Assembly (NCBI GenBank): GCA_964625525.1
Contig: CAZVEE010000046.1
Location: forward strand, 1 to 27,264
Direction of reading: 5' to 3'
Source: CAZVEE01 sp964625525
GTDB taxonomy: Bacteria > Pseudomonadota > Alphaproteobacteria > JAJFIK01
Length of the DNA: 27,264 bases
Positions 14,568-23,075 of this stretch are shown piece by piece. Numbering within the stretch: position 1 is the first letter of the stretch; every line of letters begins with the position of its first letter. A program made the translations under genes and the position numbers. Under the pieces are notes generated by a model. The model was not told the origin of the DNA. It searched no databases and saw only the letters and a program-made list of their open reading frames with translations.

Positions 14568-15637
14568 CTGCGACCCTTGTTTATCTGCCCGGCGACGGCA
14601 TCGGGCCGGAAGTCGGCGCCGTCGCGCTTCAGGTGATGGAGGCGGTGCAGGCCCGGTTTGGCGTGAGCTATCGTGTGGAGACGCATGTGATCGGCGGTGC
14701 GGCCATTGACGCGGCCGGTGAGCCGTTGCCCGAGGAGACACGGGCGGCGTTGACACGGGCCGATGCCGTTTTGCTCGGCGCGGTCGGTGGGCCACGCTGG
14801 GACGACGCGCCGGTGCGCCCCGAAGCTGGCCTCCTGGCCATGCGCAAGGCGCTGGGCGTTTTCGCCAATCTGCGGCCCGTAGTGCCCCATCCCAAAGTGC
14901 TCGACGCCTCGCCCCTGAAACCGGACATCCTTAAAGGCACGGACCTGATGGTCGTCCGGGAGCTGACGGGCGGGCTGTACTTCGGTGACAAGGCCCGCGA
15001 TGCGACGCGCGCCCATGACACATGCGTCTATACGCGCGAGGAGATCGAGCGGGTGGTGCGCCGCGCCGCCGATCTGGCGCGCGCTCGCTCCGGCCGGCTG
15101 ACCTCGGTGGATAAGGCCAATGTCCTGGAGACGAGCCGGCTCTGGCGGGCCGTCACGACCGAGGTGATGGCTGCGGAATACCCGGATGTGAGTGTCGAGC
15201 ATCTCTTGGTCGATGCGGCGGCCATGCATCTGCTCAGCCGTCCGTCGAGTTTTGATGTGATAGTGACGGAGAATATGTTCGGCGACATCCTCACCGATGA
15301 AGCGTCCATGTTGGCCGGCTCCATGGGTCTGCTGCCATCGGCGTCACTCGGCACGGGCAGCGTTGGGCTTTACGAGCCCATTCATGGGTCGGCCCCCGAT
15401 ATCGCGGGCCAGGGCAAGGCCAATCCGCTGGCCATGGTGCTGAGCGTGGCGATGATGCTGCGCTATTCCTTCGCTCGCGAGGATGCCGCCTGTGCCGTGG
15501 AAGCCGCCGTCCATCGCTGCCTCGATACCGGTTTTGTGACAGCCGATCTGGGGGGCAGCTACAGCACCGACGCCGTGGGCCGTGCCGTCTGCGAGGCCCT
15601 CAAAAGGGACGCCCCGACGGCGGCGGCGGCCATTTGA
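14564..15637 (+). CDS. leuB: 3-Isopropylmalate dehydrogenase
   Basis: LeuB oxidatively decarboxylates 3-isopropylmalate with NAD to 2-oxoisocaproate, the last dedicated step before transamination to leucine. Seen are the start LPGDGIGPEV, the substrate-binding region LRPVVPHPKVL.., VVRELTGGLYFGD, SVDKANVLETSRLWR, and the Mg/NAD region TENMFGDILTDEASMLAGSMGLLPSASLG (in part: ENMFGDILTDEASMLAG) with EPIHGSAPDIAGQGKANP. At 357 aa it has the usual length. It ends the operon; a perfect 9-bp hairpin follows. No transaminase gene (ilvE) is linked. Confidence 0.97.
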   Translation: MTATLVYLPGDGIGPEVGAVALQVMEAVQARFGVSYRVETHVIGGAAIDAAGEPLPEETRAALTRADAVLLGAVGGPRWDDAPVRPEAGLLAMRKALGVFANLRPVVPHPKVLDASPLKPDILKGTDLMVVRELTGGLYFGDKARDATRAHDTCVYTREEIERVVRRAADLARARSGRLTSVDKANVLETSRLWRAVTTEVMAAEYPDVSVEHLLVDAAAMHLLSRPSSFDVIVTENMFGDILTDEASMLAGSMGLLPSASLGTGSVGLYEPIHGSAPDIAGQGKANPLAMVLSVAMMLRYSFAREDAACAVEAAVHRCLDTGFVTADLGGSYSTDAVGRAVCEALKRDAPTAAAAI

Positions 15638-15645
15638 GACCCTCG

Positions 15646-15667
15646 GTGGGGCGGCCTGCCGCCCCAC
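15646..15667 (+). terminator. Hairpin at the end of the ilv-leu operon
   Basis: GTGGGGCGG (15646-15654), loop CCTG, CCGCCCCAC (15659-15667): a perfect 9-bp stem starting 8 bases after the leuB stop. No T-tract follows, so it is either a weak terminator or a 3'-end stabilising or Rho-processing structure. Confidence 0.5.
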
Positions 15668-15670
15668 ACG

Positions 15671-15688
15671 ACACTGTGCGCAGAGTGT
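15671..15688. promoter_or_regulatory. Near-perfect 18-bp palindrome upstream of maeB
   Basis: ACACTGTGCGCAGAGTGT is symmetric about 15679/15680 with a single mismatched position. It lies 70 bases before the maeB start, where an operator or promoter element would be expected. It is too compact for a stable RNA hairpin, so a protein-binding site is the more natural reading. The binding protein is unknown. Confidence 0.4.
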
Positions 15689-15757
15689 GATGAGACGTTT
15701 CGCAATGCCTTTTGGTATCGTCGCGCCGCCGCGTGATGAACCGGGAGAGGGCAGGCG

Positions 15758-18034
15758 ATGACTGACGAACTCGAAACCATGGCGCTCGAATACCACCGCT
15801 TTCCCGTGCCGGGGAAACTGCGTATCGAGCCCACCAAGCGCATGGTCAACCAGCGTGACTTGGCCCTTGCGTATTCACCGGGCGTGGCGGCCGCCTGTAA
15901 TCTCATTGTCGATGACGAGAACGCGGCCGCCGAGGTGACCGCGCGGGGCAATCTCGTGGCGGTCATCTCCAACGGCACGGCCGTTCTGGGGCTCGGCGCC
16001 ATTGGCCCGTTGGCGTCCAAGCCAGTGATGGAGGGCAAGGCGGTCCTCTTTAAGACCTTTGCGGGCATTGATTGTTTCGACATCGAAGTGAATGAACCGA
16101 ACGCGGAGCGCCTGGCTGATGTGGTGACGAGCCTGGAGCCCACCTTCGGTGCCATCAATCTGGAAGACATCAAGGCGCCGGAATGCTTCGAGGTGGAGCG
16201 CATCTGCCGCGAGCGCATGAACATTCCCGTGTTCCATGATGACCAGCATGGGACGGCCATTGTGGTGGCGGCGGCCGTGACCAATGGCCTGGCGCTCGCG
16301 GGCAAGCGCATCGAAGATGTGCGGATCGCCTGCGCGGGCGCTGGTGCGGCGGCGTTGGCGTGCCTCAACCTCTTGGTCACGCTCGGCGCCAAACGCGAGA
16401 ACATCTTTGTGTCCGATGTCGATGGGGTGGTCTATGAGGGTCGAACGGCCGGCATGGATCCCTATAAGGCCGTCTATGCCCAGCCAACGGACAAGCGCAC
16501 ACTCGCCCAGGCCATTGAGGGGGCCGACCTGTTCCTGGGCCTGTCGGCGCCACGCATCGTCAAGCCGGAATGGCTGAAGACCATGGGCGAGAAGCCCATC
16601 ATTATGGCGCTGGCCAATCCGGAGCCGGAGATTCTGCCCGAATGGGCGCTTGAGGCCCGCCCGGACGCGATCATTGCCACGGGACGGTCCGATTATCCGA
16701 ACCAAGTGAACAATGTTCTGTGCTTCCCCTTTATCTTCCGTGGTGCCCTCGATGTGGGCGCGACCACCATCAATGAGGCGATGAAAGCCGCCTGCGTGAA
16801 AGCCATCGCCGATCTCGCCAAGGCCGAGCCGTCCGATGTGGTGGCGCGCGCCTATAAGGGCCACACTTTGCGCTTTGGTCCGGAATACATTCTCCCCAAA
16901 CCGTTCGACCCGCGCTTGATGGCGATGGTGGCGCCGGCGGTGGCCAAGGCGGCCATGGAAACGGGTGTGGCAACACGCCCGATCGAGGATTTCGACGCTT
17001 ACGCCTTAAAGCTCGGCAATCTGGTCTACCGCTCTGGTCAGGTCATGCAGCCGGTGTTCGAGGCCGCCCGCCGCGCGCCGCAGCGAGTGGTCTATGCCGA
17101 GGGCGAAGACCCTCGGGTCCTGCGTGCGGTGCAGATCGCGCTGGATGATGGTCTGGCGCAACCAATTCTGATTGGGCGGGAGGCCGTCCTGTCCCGGATG
17201 ATTCCAGAGCTGGGCCTGCGCTTCAAACTGGGAGAGGATGTTCCATTCGTGGATCCAGCCAACAATCCCCATGAGGAGCGACTGCGGGACCTGTATCTCA
17301 GCCTCACCGAGCGGCGCGGGATCACACCGGCCATGGCCGAGAACTTCGTGCGCACGCGGAATACGGTATTGGCGGCGTTACTGGTGCGTGCGGGTGCGGC
17401 CGATGCCTTGCTCTGCGGCACGAGCGATCGATATCTGAGCCATCTAGATTATCTGAACGACATTATCGGCTATGCACCAGGAGTGCGGTGTCCGGCGGCG
17501 GTACGGCTTGTCATTCTGAAGGACGGGTATCTGTTTGTCACCGATACCAATGTGAATGAGAATCCGAGTGCGGATGAACTGTGTGAAATCACCGTGCTGG
17601 CCGCGCGCGAGCTGCGGCGTTTCGCCATTGATCCGCGGGTGGCATTGATCTCGCACAGCAATTTCGGCGCCGCCGATGATGGCTCGGCACGCAAGATGCG
17701 CCAGGTCGCGCGCTTGCTGGAAGAGCGCCATGTGGATTTCGAGGTGGACGGCGAAATGCGCGCCGACGCCGCTGTGATCCCGGAGGTGCGCGCCACGGTG
17801 ATGCCCAACAGCCGCCTGACCGGCGCGGCCAACCTGCTGGTCATGCCCAATCTGGATGCGGCGAATATCGCTTACAATCTGTGTTGGGCGGCCAATGATG
17901 GCCTGAGTGTGGGACCGATCCTGATCGGCATGGCCAAGCCGGTCCATGTGCTGTCGAACTCGGTCACCGTGCGGGGCATCGTCAATATGACGGCGATTGC
18001 CGTGGTCGATGCACAGGATGCTCAGGTGCTTTAA
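15758..18034 (+). CDS. maeB: NADP-dependent malic enzyme with C-terminal phosphotransacetylase-like domain
   Basis: The enzyme decarboxylates malate to pyruvate, supplying NADPH and pyruvate. Residues 1 to about 425 form the malic enzyme: LAYSPGVAAAC (with Tyr39), MEGKAVLFK (Lys94), LEDIKAPECFEVE and HDDQHGTA for metal and substrate, and a nucleotide-binding GAGAAALACL. Residues from about 430 to 758 resemble phosphate acetyltransferase (YAEGEDPRVLRA, MPNLDAANIAYNL) and in this family act as an acetyl-CoA-responsive regulatory and oligomerisation domain. At 758 aa it has the usual fused length. GGAGAGGG precedes ATG 15758. It is separated from leuB by a hairpin and a palindrome, so it is probably independently controlled, although it draws on the same pyruvate pool as the ilv enzymes. 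Confidence 0.95.
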   Translation: MTDELETMALEYHRFPVPGKLRIEPTKRMVNQRDLALAYSPGVAAACNLIVDDENAAAEVTARGNLVAVISNGTAVLGLGAIGPLASKPVMEGKAVLFKTFAGIDCFDIEVNEPNAERLADVVTSLEPTFGAINLEDIKAPECFEVERICRERMNIPVFHDDQHGTAIVVAAAVTNGLALAGKRIEDVRIACAGAGAAALACLNLLVTLGAKRENIFVSDVDGVVYEGRTAGMDPYKAVYAQPTDKRTLAQAIEGADLFLGLSAPRIVKPEWLKTMGEKPIIMALANPEPEILPEWALEARPDAIIATGRSDYPNQVNNVLCFPFIFRGALDVGATTINEAMKAACVKAIADLAKAEPSDVVARAYKGHTLRFGPEYILPKPFDPRLMAMVAPAVAKAAMETGVATRPIEDFDAYALKLGNLVYRSGQVMQPVFEAARRAPQRVVYAEGEDPRVLRAVQIALDDGLAQPILIGREAVLSRMIPELGLRFKLGEDVPFVDPANNPHEERLRDLYLSLTERRGITPAMAENFVRTRNTVLAALLVRAGAADALLCGTSDRYLSHLDYLNDIIGYAPGVRCPAAVRLVILKDGYLFVTDTNVNENPSADELCEITVLAARELRRFAIDPRVALISHSNFGAADDGSARKMRQVARLLEERHVDFEVDGEMRADAAVIPEVRATVMPNSRLTGAANLLVMPNLDAANIAYNLCWAANDGLSVGPILIGMAKPVHVLSNSVTVRGIVNMTAIAVVDAQDAQVL

Positions 18035-18057
18035 TCCGCCTTTGCGGGATATGCACG

Positions 18058-18100
18058 CCGAGGCCGCATCATGATAGAGCATGATGTGAACGCGCCTCGG
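18058..18100. repeat. Nested inverted repeat between maeB and mgtE
   Basis: CCGAGGC (18058-18064) pairs with GCCTCGG (18094-18100), enclosing CATCATG (18067-18073) and CATGATG (18080-18086) with a 6-base loop. No T-tract follows. It may be the 3' structure of maeB or part of the mgtE 5' region. Confidence 0.5.
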
Positions 18101-18116
18101 GCCACCCTCTTGACGG

Positions 18117-18145
18117 CAGGGCGCGACGGTAAACGTCCCGCCCTG
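18117..18145 (+). promoter_or_regulatory. Stable hairpin just upstream of the mgtE ribosome binding site
   Basis: CAGGGCG-C-GACG (18117-18128), loop GTAAA, CGTC-C-CGCCCTG (18134-18145): an 11-bp stem with one C/C mismatch. It ends 3 bases before AGGAGGT (18149-18155), the mgtE ribosome binding site, so it could affect translation or be part of a leader that responds to magnesium. It does not resemble the M-box as I know it. Confidence 0.45.
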
Positions 18146-18161
18146 TCCAGGAGGTGCCGCC

Positions 18162-19553
18162 GTGAGCGAGTCCGCTGCACGCCGTGAATCTGAGTCTCAT
18201 CTCGCGGAGGATTTCGTCCTCTCGCCGGATTTTGTGCGCCGTGTGGTTATTGCGCTCGACGTGGGCGACGACCGGGCGGTGCAGGATCTGGTGGAGCCGC
18301 TGCACGCGGCCGACATGGCCGATCTGGTGGGGCTCTTGCGCCCGTTTGAGCGCAGGGCGCTGATTGCCGCTTTGGGCCATGGTCTCGATGCGGAGGTGCT
18401 CTCGGAACTCGATGAAGACGTGCGCGATGATGTGTTGCGTGTCATTGAGCCGGAAGTTCTGGCCGACGCGGTCGCGGAACTCGACAGCGATGACGCCATT
18501 TATCTCCTCGAAGACATGGCCGAGGAGCGCCAGAAGGAAGTCCTATCCTTCGTGCCGGAGCGCGAGCGCATCGCGGTCGAGCTGGGCCTGCAATATCCCG
18601 AATACAGCGCCGGGCGCCTGATGCAGCGTGATGTGATCGCCGTGCCGGATTTTTGGTCTGTCGGCCAGGTCATCGATTTCGCGCGGGAGGGCAAGGACCT
18701 GCCGGAGGATTTTTTCGAGATCTTCGTGGCGGACGCGCAAATGCGCCCCATCGGGTCGCTCCCGCTCGGCCGCTTGCTGCGCCATCAGCGCAAGACCCAG
18801 CTCACCGACATTATGGAAACCGAGCCGGTGATGATTCCTGCGCAAATGGAGCAGGAAGAGGTGGCGTATCTCTTCCAGCAATATCACCTGGTGTCTGCCC
18901 CGGTGGTGGATGAGGCGGGGCGGCTGGTGGGCATGCTCACCGTGGATGACATTATCGAAGTCATCCAGGACGAAAACGAGGAAGATGTCCTTGCACTGGG
19001 TGGTGTCGGCGAGGAGGGGATGTCGGACACGGTGCTGACCACCACACGGCGGCGGTTTTCCTGGCTTTTCGTGAACTTGCTGACGGCGGTGCTCGCCTCC
19101 CTCGTCATCAGCTTTTTCGATGAGTCCATCGAACAGGTGGTGGCCCTAGCCATTTTGATGCCGATCGTGGCCTCCATGGGCGGTAATGCGGGCACACAGA
19201 CCCTGACGGTGGCCGTGCGAGCACTGGCAACGCGGGATTTGACGGCGGCGAATGCCTTCCGGATTGTGATGCGCGAAAGCCTGGTGGGCAGCCTCAACGG
19301 TGTTCTTTTCGCTGTTATCATGGGGCTTGTGGCTTATCTCTGGTTCCAGAGCGTGGAGTTGGGCGTGGTCGTGGGCGTTGCCATGATCATCAATCTTGCG
19401 CTGGCGGGCCTCTCGGGCATCCTGGTGCCCTTGAGCTTGCAGCGCATGGGTGCAGATCCCGCGCTGGCGTCGACAGTATTCGTGACCACCGTGACGGACA
19501 TTGCCGGGTTTTTCGTTTTTCTCGGACTTGCCACCATCGTGCTCATGGGGTGA
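18162..19553 (+). CDS. mgtE: Magnesium transporter MgtE
   Basis: MgtE is a magnesium-gated channel of the inner membrane. The 463-aa protein shows the N-terminal helical superhelix domain (about residues 35-140, with repeated LHAADMADLVGLL-type and EDMAEER motifs) and a tandem CBS-domain pair (about 145-265: LMQRDVIAVP, LTDIMETEPVMIP, LVGMLTVDDIIEVIQDE). The C-terminal membrane domain (about 295-463) includes PIVASMGGNAGTQT, the conserved pore signature, and ends in VFVTTVTDIAGFFVFLGLA. The start is GTG 18162, supported by AGGAGGT 6 bases upstream. It appears monocistronic. Confidence 0.96.
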   Translation: MSESAARRESESHLAEDFVLSPDFVRRVVIALDVGDDRAVQDLVEPLHAADMADLVGLLRPFERRALIAALGHGLDAEVLSELDEDVRDDVLRVIEPEVLADAVAELDSDDAIYLLEDMAEERQKEVLSFVPERERIAVELGLQYPEYSAGRLMQRDVIAVPDFWSVGQVIDFAREGKDLPEDFFEIFVADAQMRPIGSLPLGRLLRHQRKTQLTDIMETEPVMIPAQMEQEEVAYLFQQYHLVSAPVVDEAGRLVGMLTVDDIIEVIQDENEEDVLALGGVGEEGMSDTVLTTTRRRFSWLFVNLLTAVLASLVISFFDESIEQVVALAILMPIVASMGGNAGTQTLTVAVRALATRDLTAANAFRIVMRESLVGSLNGVLFAVIMGLVAYLWFQSVELGVVVGVAMIINLALAGLSGILVPLSLQRMGADPALASTVFVTTVTDIAGFFVFLGLATIVLMG

Positions 19554-19622
19554 GGTGCGCCTGAGAGCACGCGGGCCGCTGAAGGGCCTGGCCCCAACGC
19601 GCCGTTAGAGAGAGGTTCTGCC

Positions 19623-20615
19623 GTGATGACAGTTTCGCCCGACCGCTTGGCCCGGATGACGAGCATGCTTGGCAAGACCCTGGGCGCGGCGGCGCTGGCG
19701 ATCCTGCTGGCGGGTGTACCGGCCCTGGCGCAGGACGGCTCCTGGCGCAGCACGCGGGCCATGGATACGGCGCGCTCCAATGCGGCGGTGGCCGTGCATG
19801 AAGGTGAGATTTACGTGGCCGGTGGTGCCAGTGTCATTGGCCCGCGCGATGCGTTTGAAGTATTCGATCCTCGGGGTGAGATTTGGCGCCCCCTGGCCGC
19901 ACTTCCCGAGGGGCGCGAGCGCTTCGGCATGGCGGCTCTGGGCGGCACCCTCTATCTGAGCGGCGGGTATGAGAAGGAGGCGCTGGAGGAAACCGCTGAC
20001 CTCTGGATTTATGACACCGCGGACAATAGCTGGCGCCGGGGCCCGGATATGCCGGCCGCACGCGCGGGCCATACCATGGTGACCGTGGAGGGCCGGCTTT
20101 ACGTTATTGGCGGTTTGGGTGGCGATGCGGCTCGCATCTTTGCCTTCGATCCGGCTGCGGAAACCTGGGAGACCATGGGCTGGCGGCTGCCGGAGCCTCG
20201 CGCCGATCTGGCGGCGGTGGTGCAGAACGGGGCTGTCTATGTCATTGGCGGCATGTCCGCGAGTGGTCAGTCGGCGCGCATGGACCGGCTTGACCCGCAA
20301 AGCGGCCGCTGGCAGGCCATGGCCGCGATGCCGCGCGCGCGCTCCGGCCACACGGCAGCGATTCTGCGCGGGCGCTTGCATGTGGCCGGTGGTGTCGCCC
20401 CGCAGGCGCTGAAGACCTATGCTGAACACGATGTCTACGACTTGGCGACGGGCCGCTGGAGCACCGCTGCGCCGTTGCCGACCCCGCGACATGGGCTCGT
20501 CTCGGCAAGCCTGAACGATAAGTGGTATGTGATCGGCGGCGGCTCGGGCGCTGGCTTTTTCACCGTGTTCACGGAAGCGGGCGCGGTTGAGGTGTTCGAG
20601 CCCACCGCTCGCTGA
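19623..20615 (+). CDS. Exported kelch-repeat beta-propeller protein
   Basis: The 330-aa product starts with a signal peptide (hydrophobic LGAAALAILLAGVPALA, cleavage probable before QDGSW). Six kelch-type repeats follow, each ending in a GG-containing strand: IYVAGG, LYLSGG, LYVIGG, VYVIGG, LHVAGG and WYVIGG, usually followed by a W about 20-25 residues later. This predicts one six-bladed propeller filling the whole mature, periplasmic or secreted protein. No catalytic domain is attached, so a binding or scaffolding role is inferred. N-acetylneuraminate epimerase (NanM) is also a six-bladed periplasmic kelch protein, but no sialic-acid genes are nearby. GAGAGAGG precedes GTG 19623; ATG 19626 is the alternative start. 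Confidence 0.85.
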   Translation: MMTVSPDRLARMTSMLGKTLGAAALAILLAGVPALAQDGSWRSTRAMDTARSNAAVAVHEGEIYVAGGASVIGPRDAFEVFDPRGEIWRPLAALPEGRERFGMAALGGTLYLSGGYEKEALEETADLWIYDTADNSWRRGPDMPAARAGHTMVTVEGRLYVIGGLGGDAARIFAFDPAAETWETMGWRLPEPRADLAAVVQNGAVYVIGGMSASGQSARMDRLDPQSGRWQAMAAMPRARSGHTAAILRGRLHVAGGVAPQALKTYAEHDVYDLATGRWSTAAPLPTPRHGLVSASLNDKWYVIGGGSGAGFFTVFTEAGAVEVFEPTAR

Positions 20616-20681
20616 TCCGCGCCGCATCACACCACACGACTCTCGCGGCCGTCGAACCATCCCCGGTTCAGGAGACCCATC

Positions 20682-21854
20682 ATGATTCCCAATACGACGA
20701 GCGACTTCGATTTCGGCCTCGGCGAAACCATCGACATGCTGCGCCAATCCGTCGCGAATTTCACCGATCACGCCATCACGCCCATTGCGGAAGACGTGGA
20801 CAAGACCAACACCTTCCCGCGCCATCTCTGGCCCGAGCTGGGCAGCATGGGGCTGCTCGGCATCACCGCGCCAGAGGCTTACGGCGGTGCGGAAATGGGA
20901 TATCTGGCCCATTGCGTGGCGATGGAAGAGATCAGCCGGGGGTCGGCGAGCGTGGGTCTGTCCTACGGCGCCCATTCCAATCTCTGCGTCAATCAGATTG
21001 CGCTGAATGGCAATGACGACCAGCGCGGGCGCTATCTGCCCAAGCTGATTTCCGGTGAGCATGTGGGCGCCCTGGCCATGAGCGAGCCGGGCGCGGGGTC
21101 GGATGTGGTGTCCATGCGCCTGCGGGCCACCCGCGTCGCCGACGGTTATGTACTCAACGGCACTAAGTTCTGGATCACCAATGGTCCGGAAGCCGATGTT
21201 CTGGTTGTCTATGACAAGACCGACCCGGAAGAGGGCACGAGCGGCATCACCGCCTTCCTGATCGTCAAGGGCTTTGCCGGATTCTCGACGGCTCAAAAGC
21301 TCGACAAGCTGGGTATGCGCGGCTCGGATACCTGTGAGCTGATCTTTGAAGACTGCCATGTGCCGGACGAAAACGTCTTGGGCGAGATTGGCGGCGGCGT
21401 GGCCGTGCTCATGAGTGGTCTGGATTATGAGCGCGCGGTGCTGGCGGCGGGGCCGTTGGGGATCATGCGCTCGGCTATGGATATGGTCCTTCCGTATGTG
21501 CATGAACGCAAGCAATTCAACGCCCCGATCGGGACCTTCCAGCTCGTCCAGGGCAAACTTGCCGACATGTACACCAAGATGAATGCCAGCCGCGCCTATG
21601 TCTATGCGGTGGCGCGCGCCTGCGATGAAGGCCGCACCACACGGCGCGATGCGGCAGGCGCCATCCTCTACGCGGCTGAACGGGCGACGGAAGTGGCGCT
21701 TGATGCCATCCAGCTTCTGGGCGGCAATGGCTACATCAACGACTATCCCACGGGGCGATTGCTGCGTGATGCCAAGCTTTATGAAATCGGCGCCGGGACG
21801 TCGGAAATTCGCCGCATGCTGATCGGCCGGGAACTCTTTGAATTGACGGCATAA
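20682..21854 (+). CDS. ivd: Isovaleryl-CoA dehydrogenase
   Basis: This FAD-dependent acyl-CoA dehydrogenase oxidises isovaleryl-CoA to 3-methylcrotonyl-CoA in leucine breakdown. The N-terminal helical domain begins FDFGLGETIDMLRQSV. The FAD-binding motifs are ALAMSEPGAGSDVVSMRLRA and FWITNGPEADVLVVYDKT (both near the middle), and the C-terminal helical domain has QLLGGNGYINDYPTGRLLRDAK and GAGTSEIRRMLIGRELF. The catalytic glutamate is in the isovaleryl-type position, GLDYERAVLAAGPLG (E250), rather than the C-terminal position used by short-chain enzymes, which supports the substrate call. AGGAG lies 9 bases before ATG 20682. It heads the catabolic cluster that ends with mccB. Confidence 0.93.
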   Translation: MIPNTTSDFDFGLGETIDMLRQSVANFTDHAITPIAEDVDKTNTFPRHLWPELGSMGLLGITAPEAYGGAEMGYLAHCVAMEEISRGSASVGLSYGAHSNLCVNQIALNGNDDQRGRYLPKLISGEHVGALAMSEPGAGSDVVSMRLRATRVADGYVLNGTKFWITNGPEADVLVVYDKTDPEEGTSGITAFLIVKGFAGFSTAQKLDKLGMRGSDTCELIFEDCHVPDENVLGEIGGGVAVLMSGLDYERAVLAAGPLGIMRSAMDMVLPYVHERKQFNAPIGTFQLVQGKLADMYTKMNASRAYVYAVARACDEGRTTRRDAAGAILYAAERATEVALDAIQLLGGNGYINDYPTGRLLRDAKLYEIGAGTSEIRRMLIGRELFELTA

Positions 21855-21884
21855 GAACCGTTTGCACGGGAAGGAACACCACTC

Positions 21885-23072
21885 ATGAGCCAAGACAATC
21901 CCATCGTTATTGTCGGCGCCGCGCGCACCGCGCTCGGCTCGTTTCAAGGCGACATGGCGCCCGTAACCGCGCCGGAGCTGGGCGCGGTGGCGATTCAGTC
22001 GGCGCTGGAGCGCGCCGGGCTGTCGCCTGACCAGGTGCAGGAAGTGATCATGGGCTGTGTTTTGCCGGCCGGGCAGGGCCAGGCTCCTGCCCGTCAGGCA
22101 GCGATCAAAGCGGGTATCCCCAACACCGTGCCTTGCGTGACCGTGAATAAAATGTGCGGCTCGGGCATGAAAAGCGTGATGATGGGCCGGGCCGCTCTGC
22201 TGGCGGAGGAATTCGGCGTGGTGGTCGCTGGCGGCATGGAGAGCATGACCAATGCGCCTTATCTGCTACCCAAGGCCCGTGGCGGCATGCGCCTGGGCCA
22301 TGGGCAGGTCATCGACCACATGTTCATGGACGGCCTGGAAGACGCCTATGAAAAGCGTCTGATGGGCAGCTTTGCCGAGGACACCGCCCAGCAGTATCAG
22401 TTCACCCGCGAGGCCCAGGACGCCTTCGCCATCACCTCCCTGACCCGCGCTCAAGAGGCTCAAGCCTCCGGCGCGCTGGAGGCGGAAATCGTCCCCGTTA
22501 CGGTTTCGACCCGGAAGGGCGAAGTGGTGGTGCAGGCGGATGAACAGCCGCGCACGGCCAATCCGGACAAGATCCCAACGTTGAAGCCCGCCTTTGCCAA
22601 GGATGGGACGGTCACGGCCGCCAATTCCAGTTCCATCTCCGATGGTGCTGCCGCGCTCGTCCTGATGCGGATGAACGAGGCCAAAGCGCGGGGCTTGACG
22701 CCGCTGGCGCGCATCATCGCCCAAACCCAGCACGCCCACGAGCCCGCCTGGTTCACCACCGCACCCGTGGGGGCCATGAAGAAACTGTTTGAGGCCACGG
22801 GCTGGGGGCCGGACACGGTCGATCTGTTCGAGATCAACGAAGCCTTCGCCGTGGTGACGATGGCTGCCATGCGCGATCTCGGTCTGGACCATGCGAACGT
22901 GAATGTGAATGGCGGGGCCTGTGCCATCGGCCATCCCATCGGGGCCTCCGGCGCGCGTATTCTGGTCACGCTGCTCTACGCTCTCCAGGCGCGGGGTCTG
23001 ACCAAGGGCGTGGCCAGCCTGTGCATCGGCGGCGGCGAGGCGACCGCGGTCGCGATTGAGCGGCTGGCCTGA
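21885..23072 (+). CDS. Acetyl-CoA acetyltransferase (thiolase)
   Basis: Thiolases cleave acetoacetyl-CoA to two acetyl-CoA or run the reverse condensation. The 395-aa protein carries the nucleophile C91 (NKMCGSGMK), H350 (GGACAIGHPIGASG) and the second catalytic cysteine C380 (SLCIGGGEA), plus NEAFAV. The spacing and length fit the biosynthetic/AtoB-PhaA subfamily. Leucine breakdown yields acetoacetate, so this gene would complete conversion to acetyl-CoA, provided a CoA-transferase exists elsewhere. GGAAGGA precedes ATG 21885; it follows ivd by 30 bases and precedes the next gene by 3. Confidence 0.93.
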   Translation: MSQDNPIVIVGAARTALGSFQGDMAPVTAPELGAVAIQSALERAGLSPDQVQEVIMGCVLPAGQGQAPARQAAIKAGIPNTVPCVTVNKMCGSGMKSVMMGRAALLAEEFGVVVAGGMESMTNAPYLLPKARGGMRLGHGQVIDHMFMDGLEDAYEKRLMGSFAEDTAQQYQFTREAQDAFAITSLTRAQEAQASGALEAEIVPVTVSTRKGEVVVQADEQPRTANPDKIPTLKPAFAKDGTVTAANSSSISDGAAALVLMRMNEAKARGLTPLARIIAQTQHAHEPAWFTTAPVGAMKKLFEATGWGPDTVDLFEINEAFAVVTMAAMRDLGLDHANVNVNGGACAIGHPIGASGARILVTLLYALQARGLTKGVASLCIGGGEATAVAIERLA

Positions 23073-23075
23073 GCC

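Noticed and set aside
18058..18100. M-box-type magnesium riboswitch upstream of mgtE
   Set aside because: Only simple inverted repeats are visible; the length and conserved features of the known M-box are not present.
19605..21947. 780-codon open frame on the minus strand
   Set aside because: It lies fully opposite the kelch gene and ivd, both of which have clear family motifs and ribosome binding sites. The translation is His/Arg/Gly-rich without recognisable domains, as expected of an antisense shadow in GC-rich DNA.
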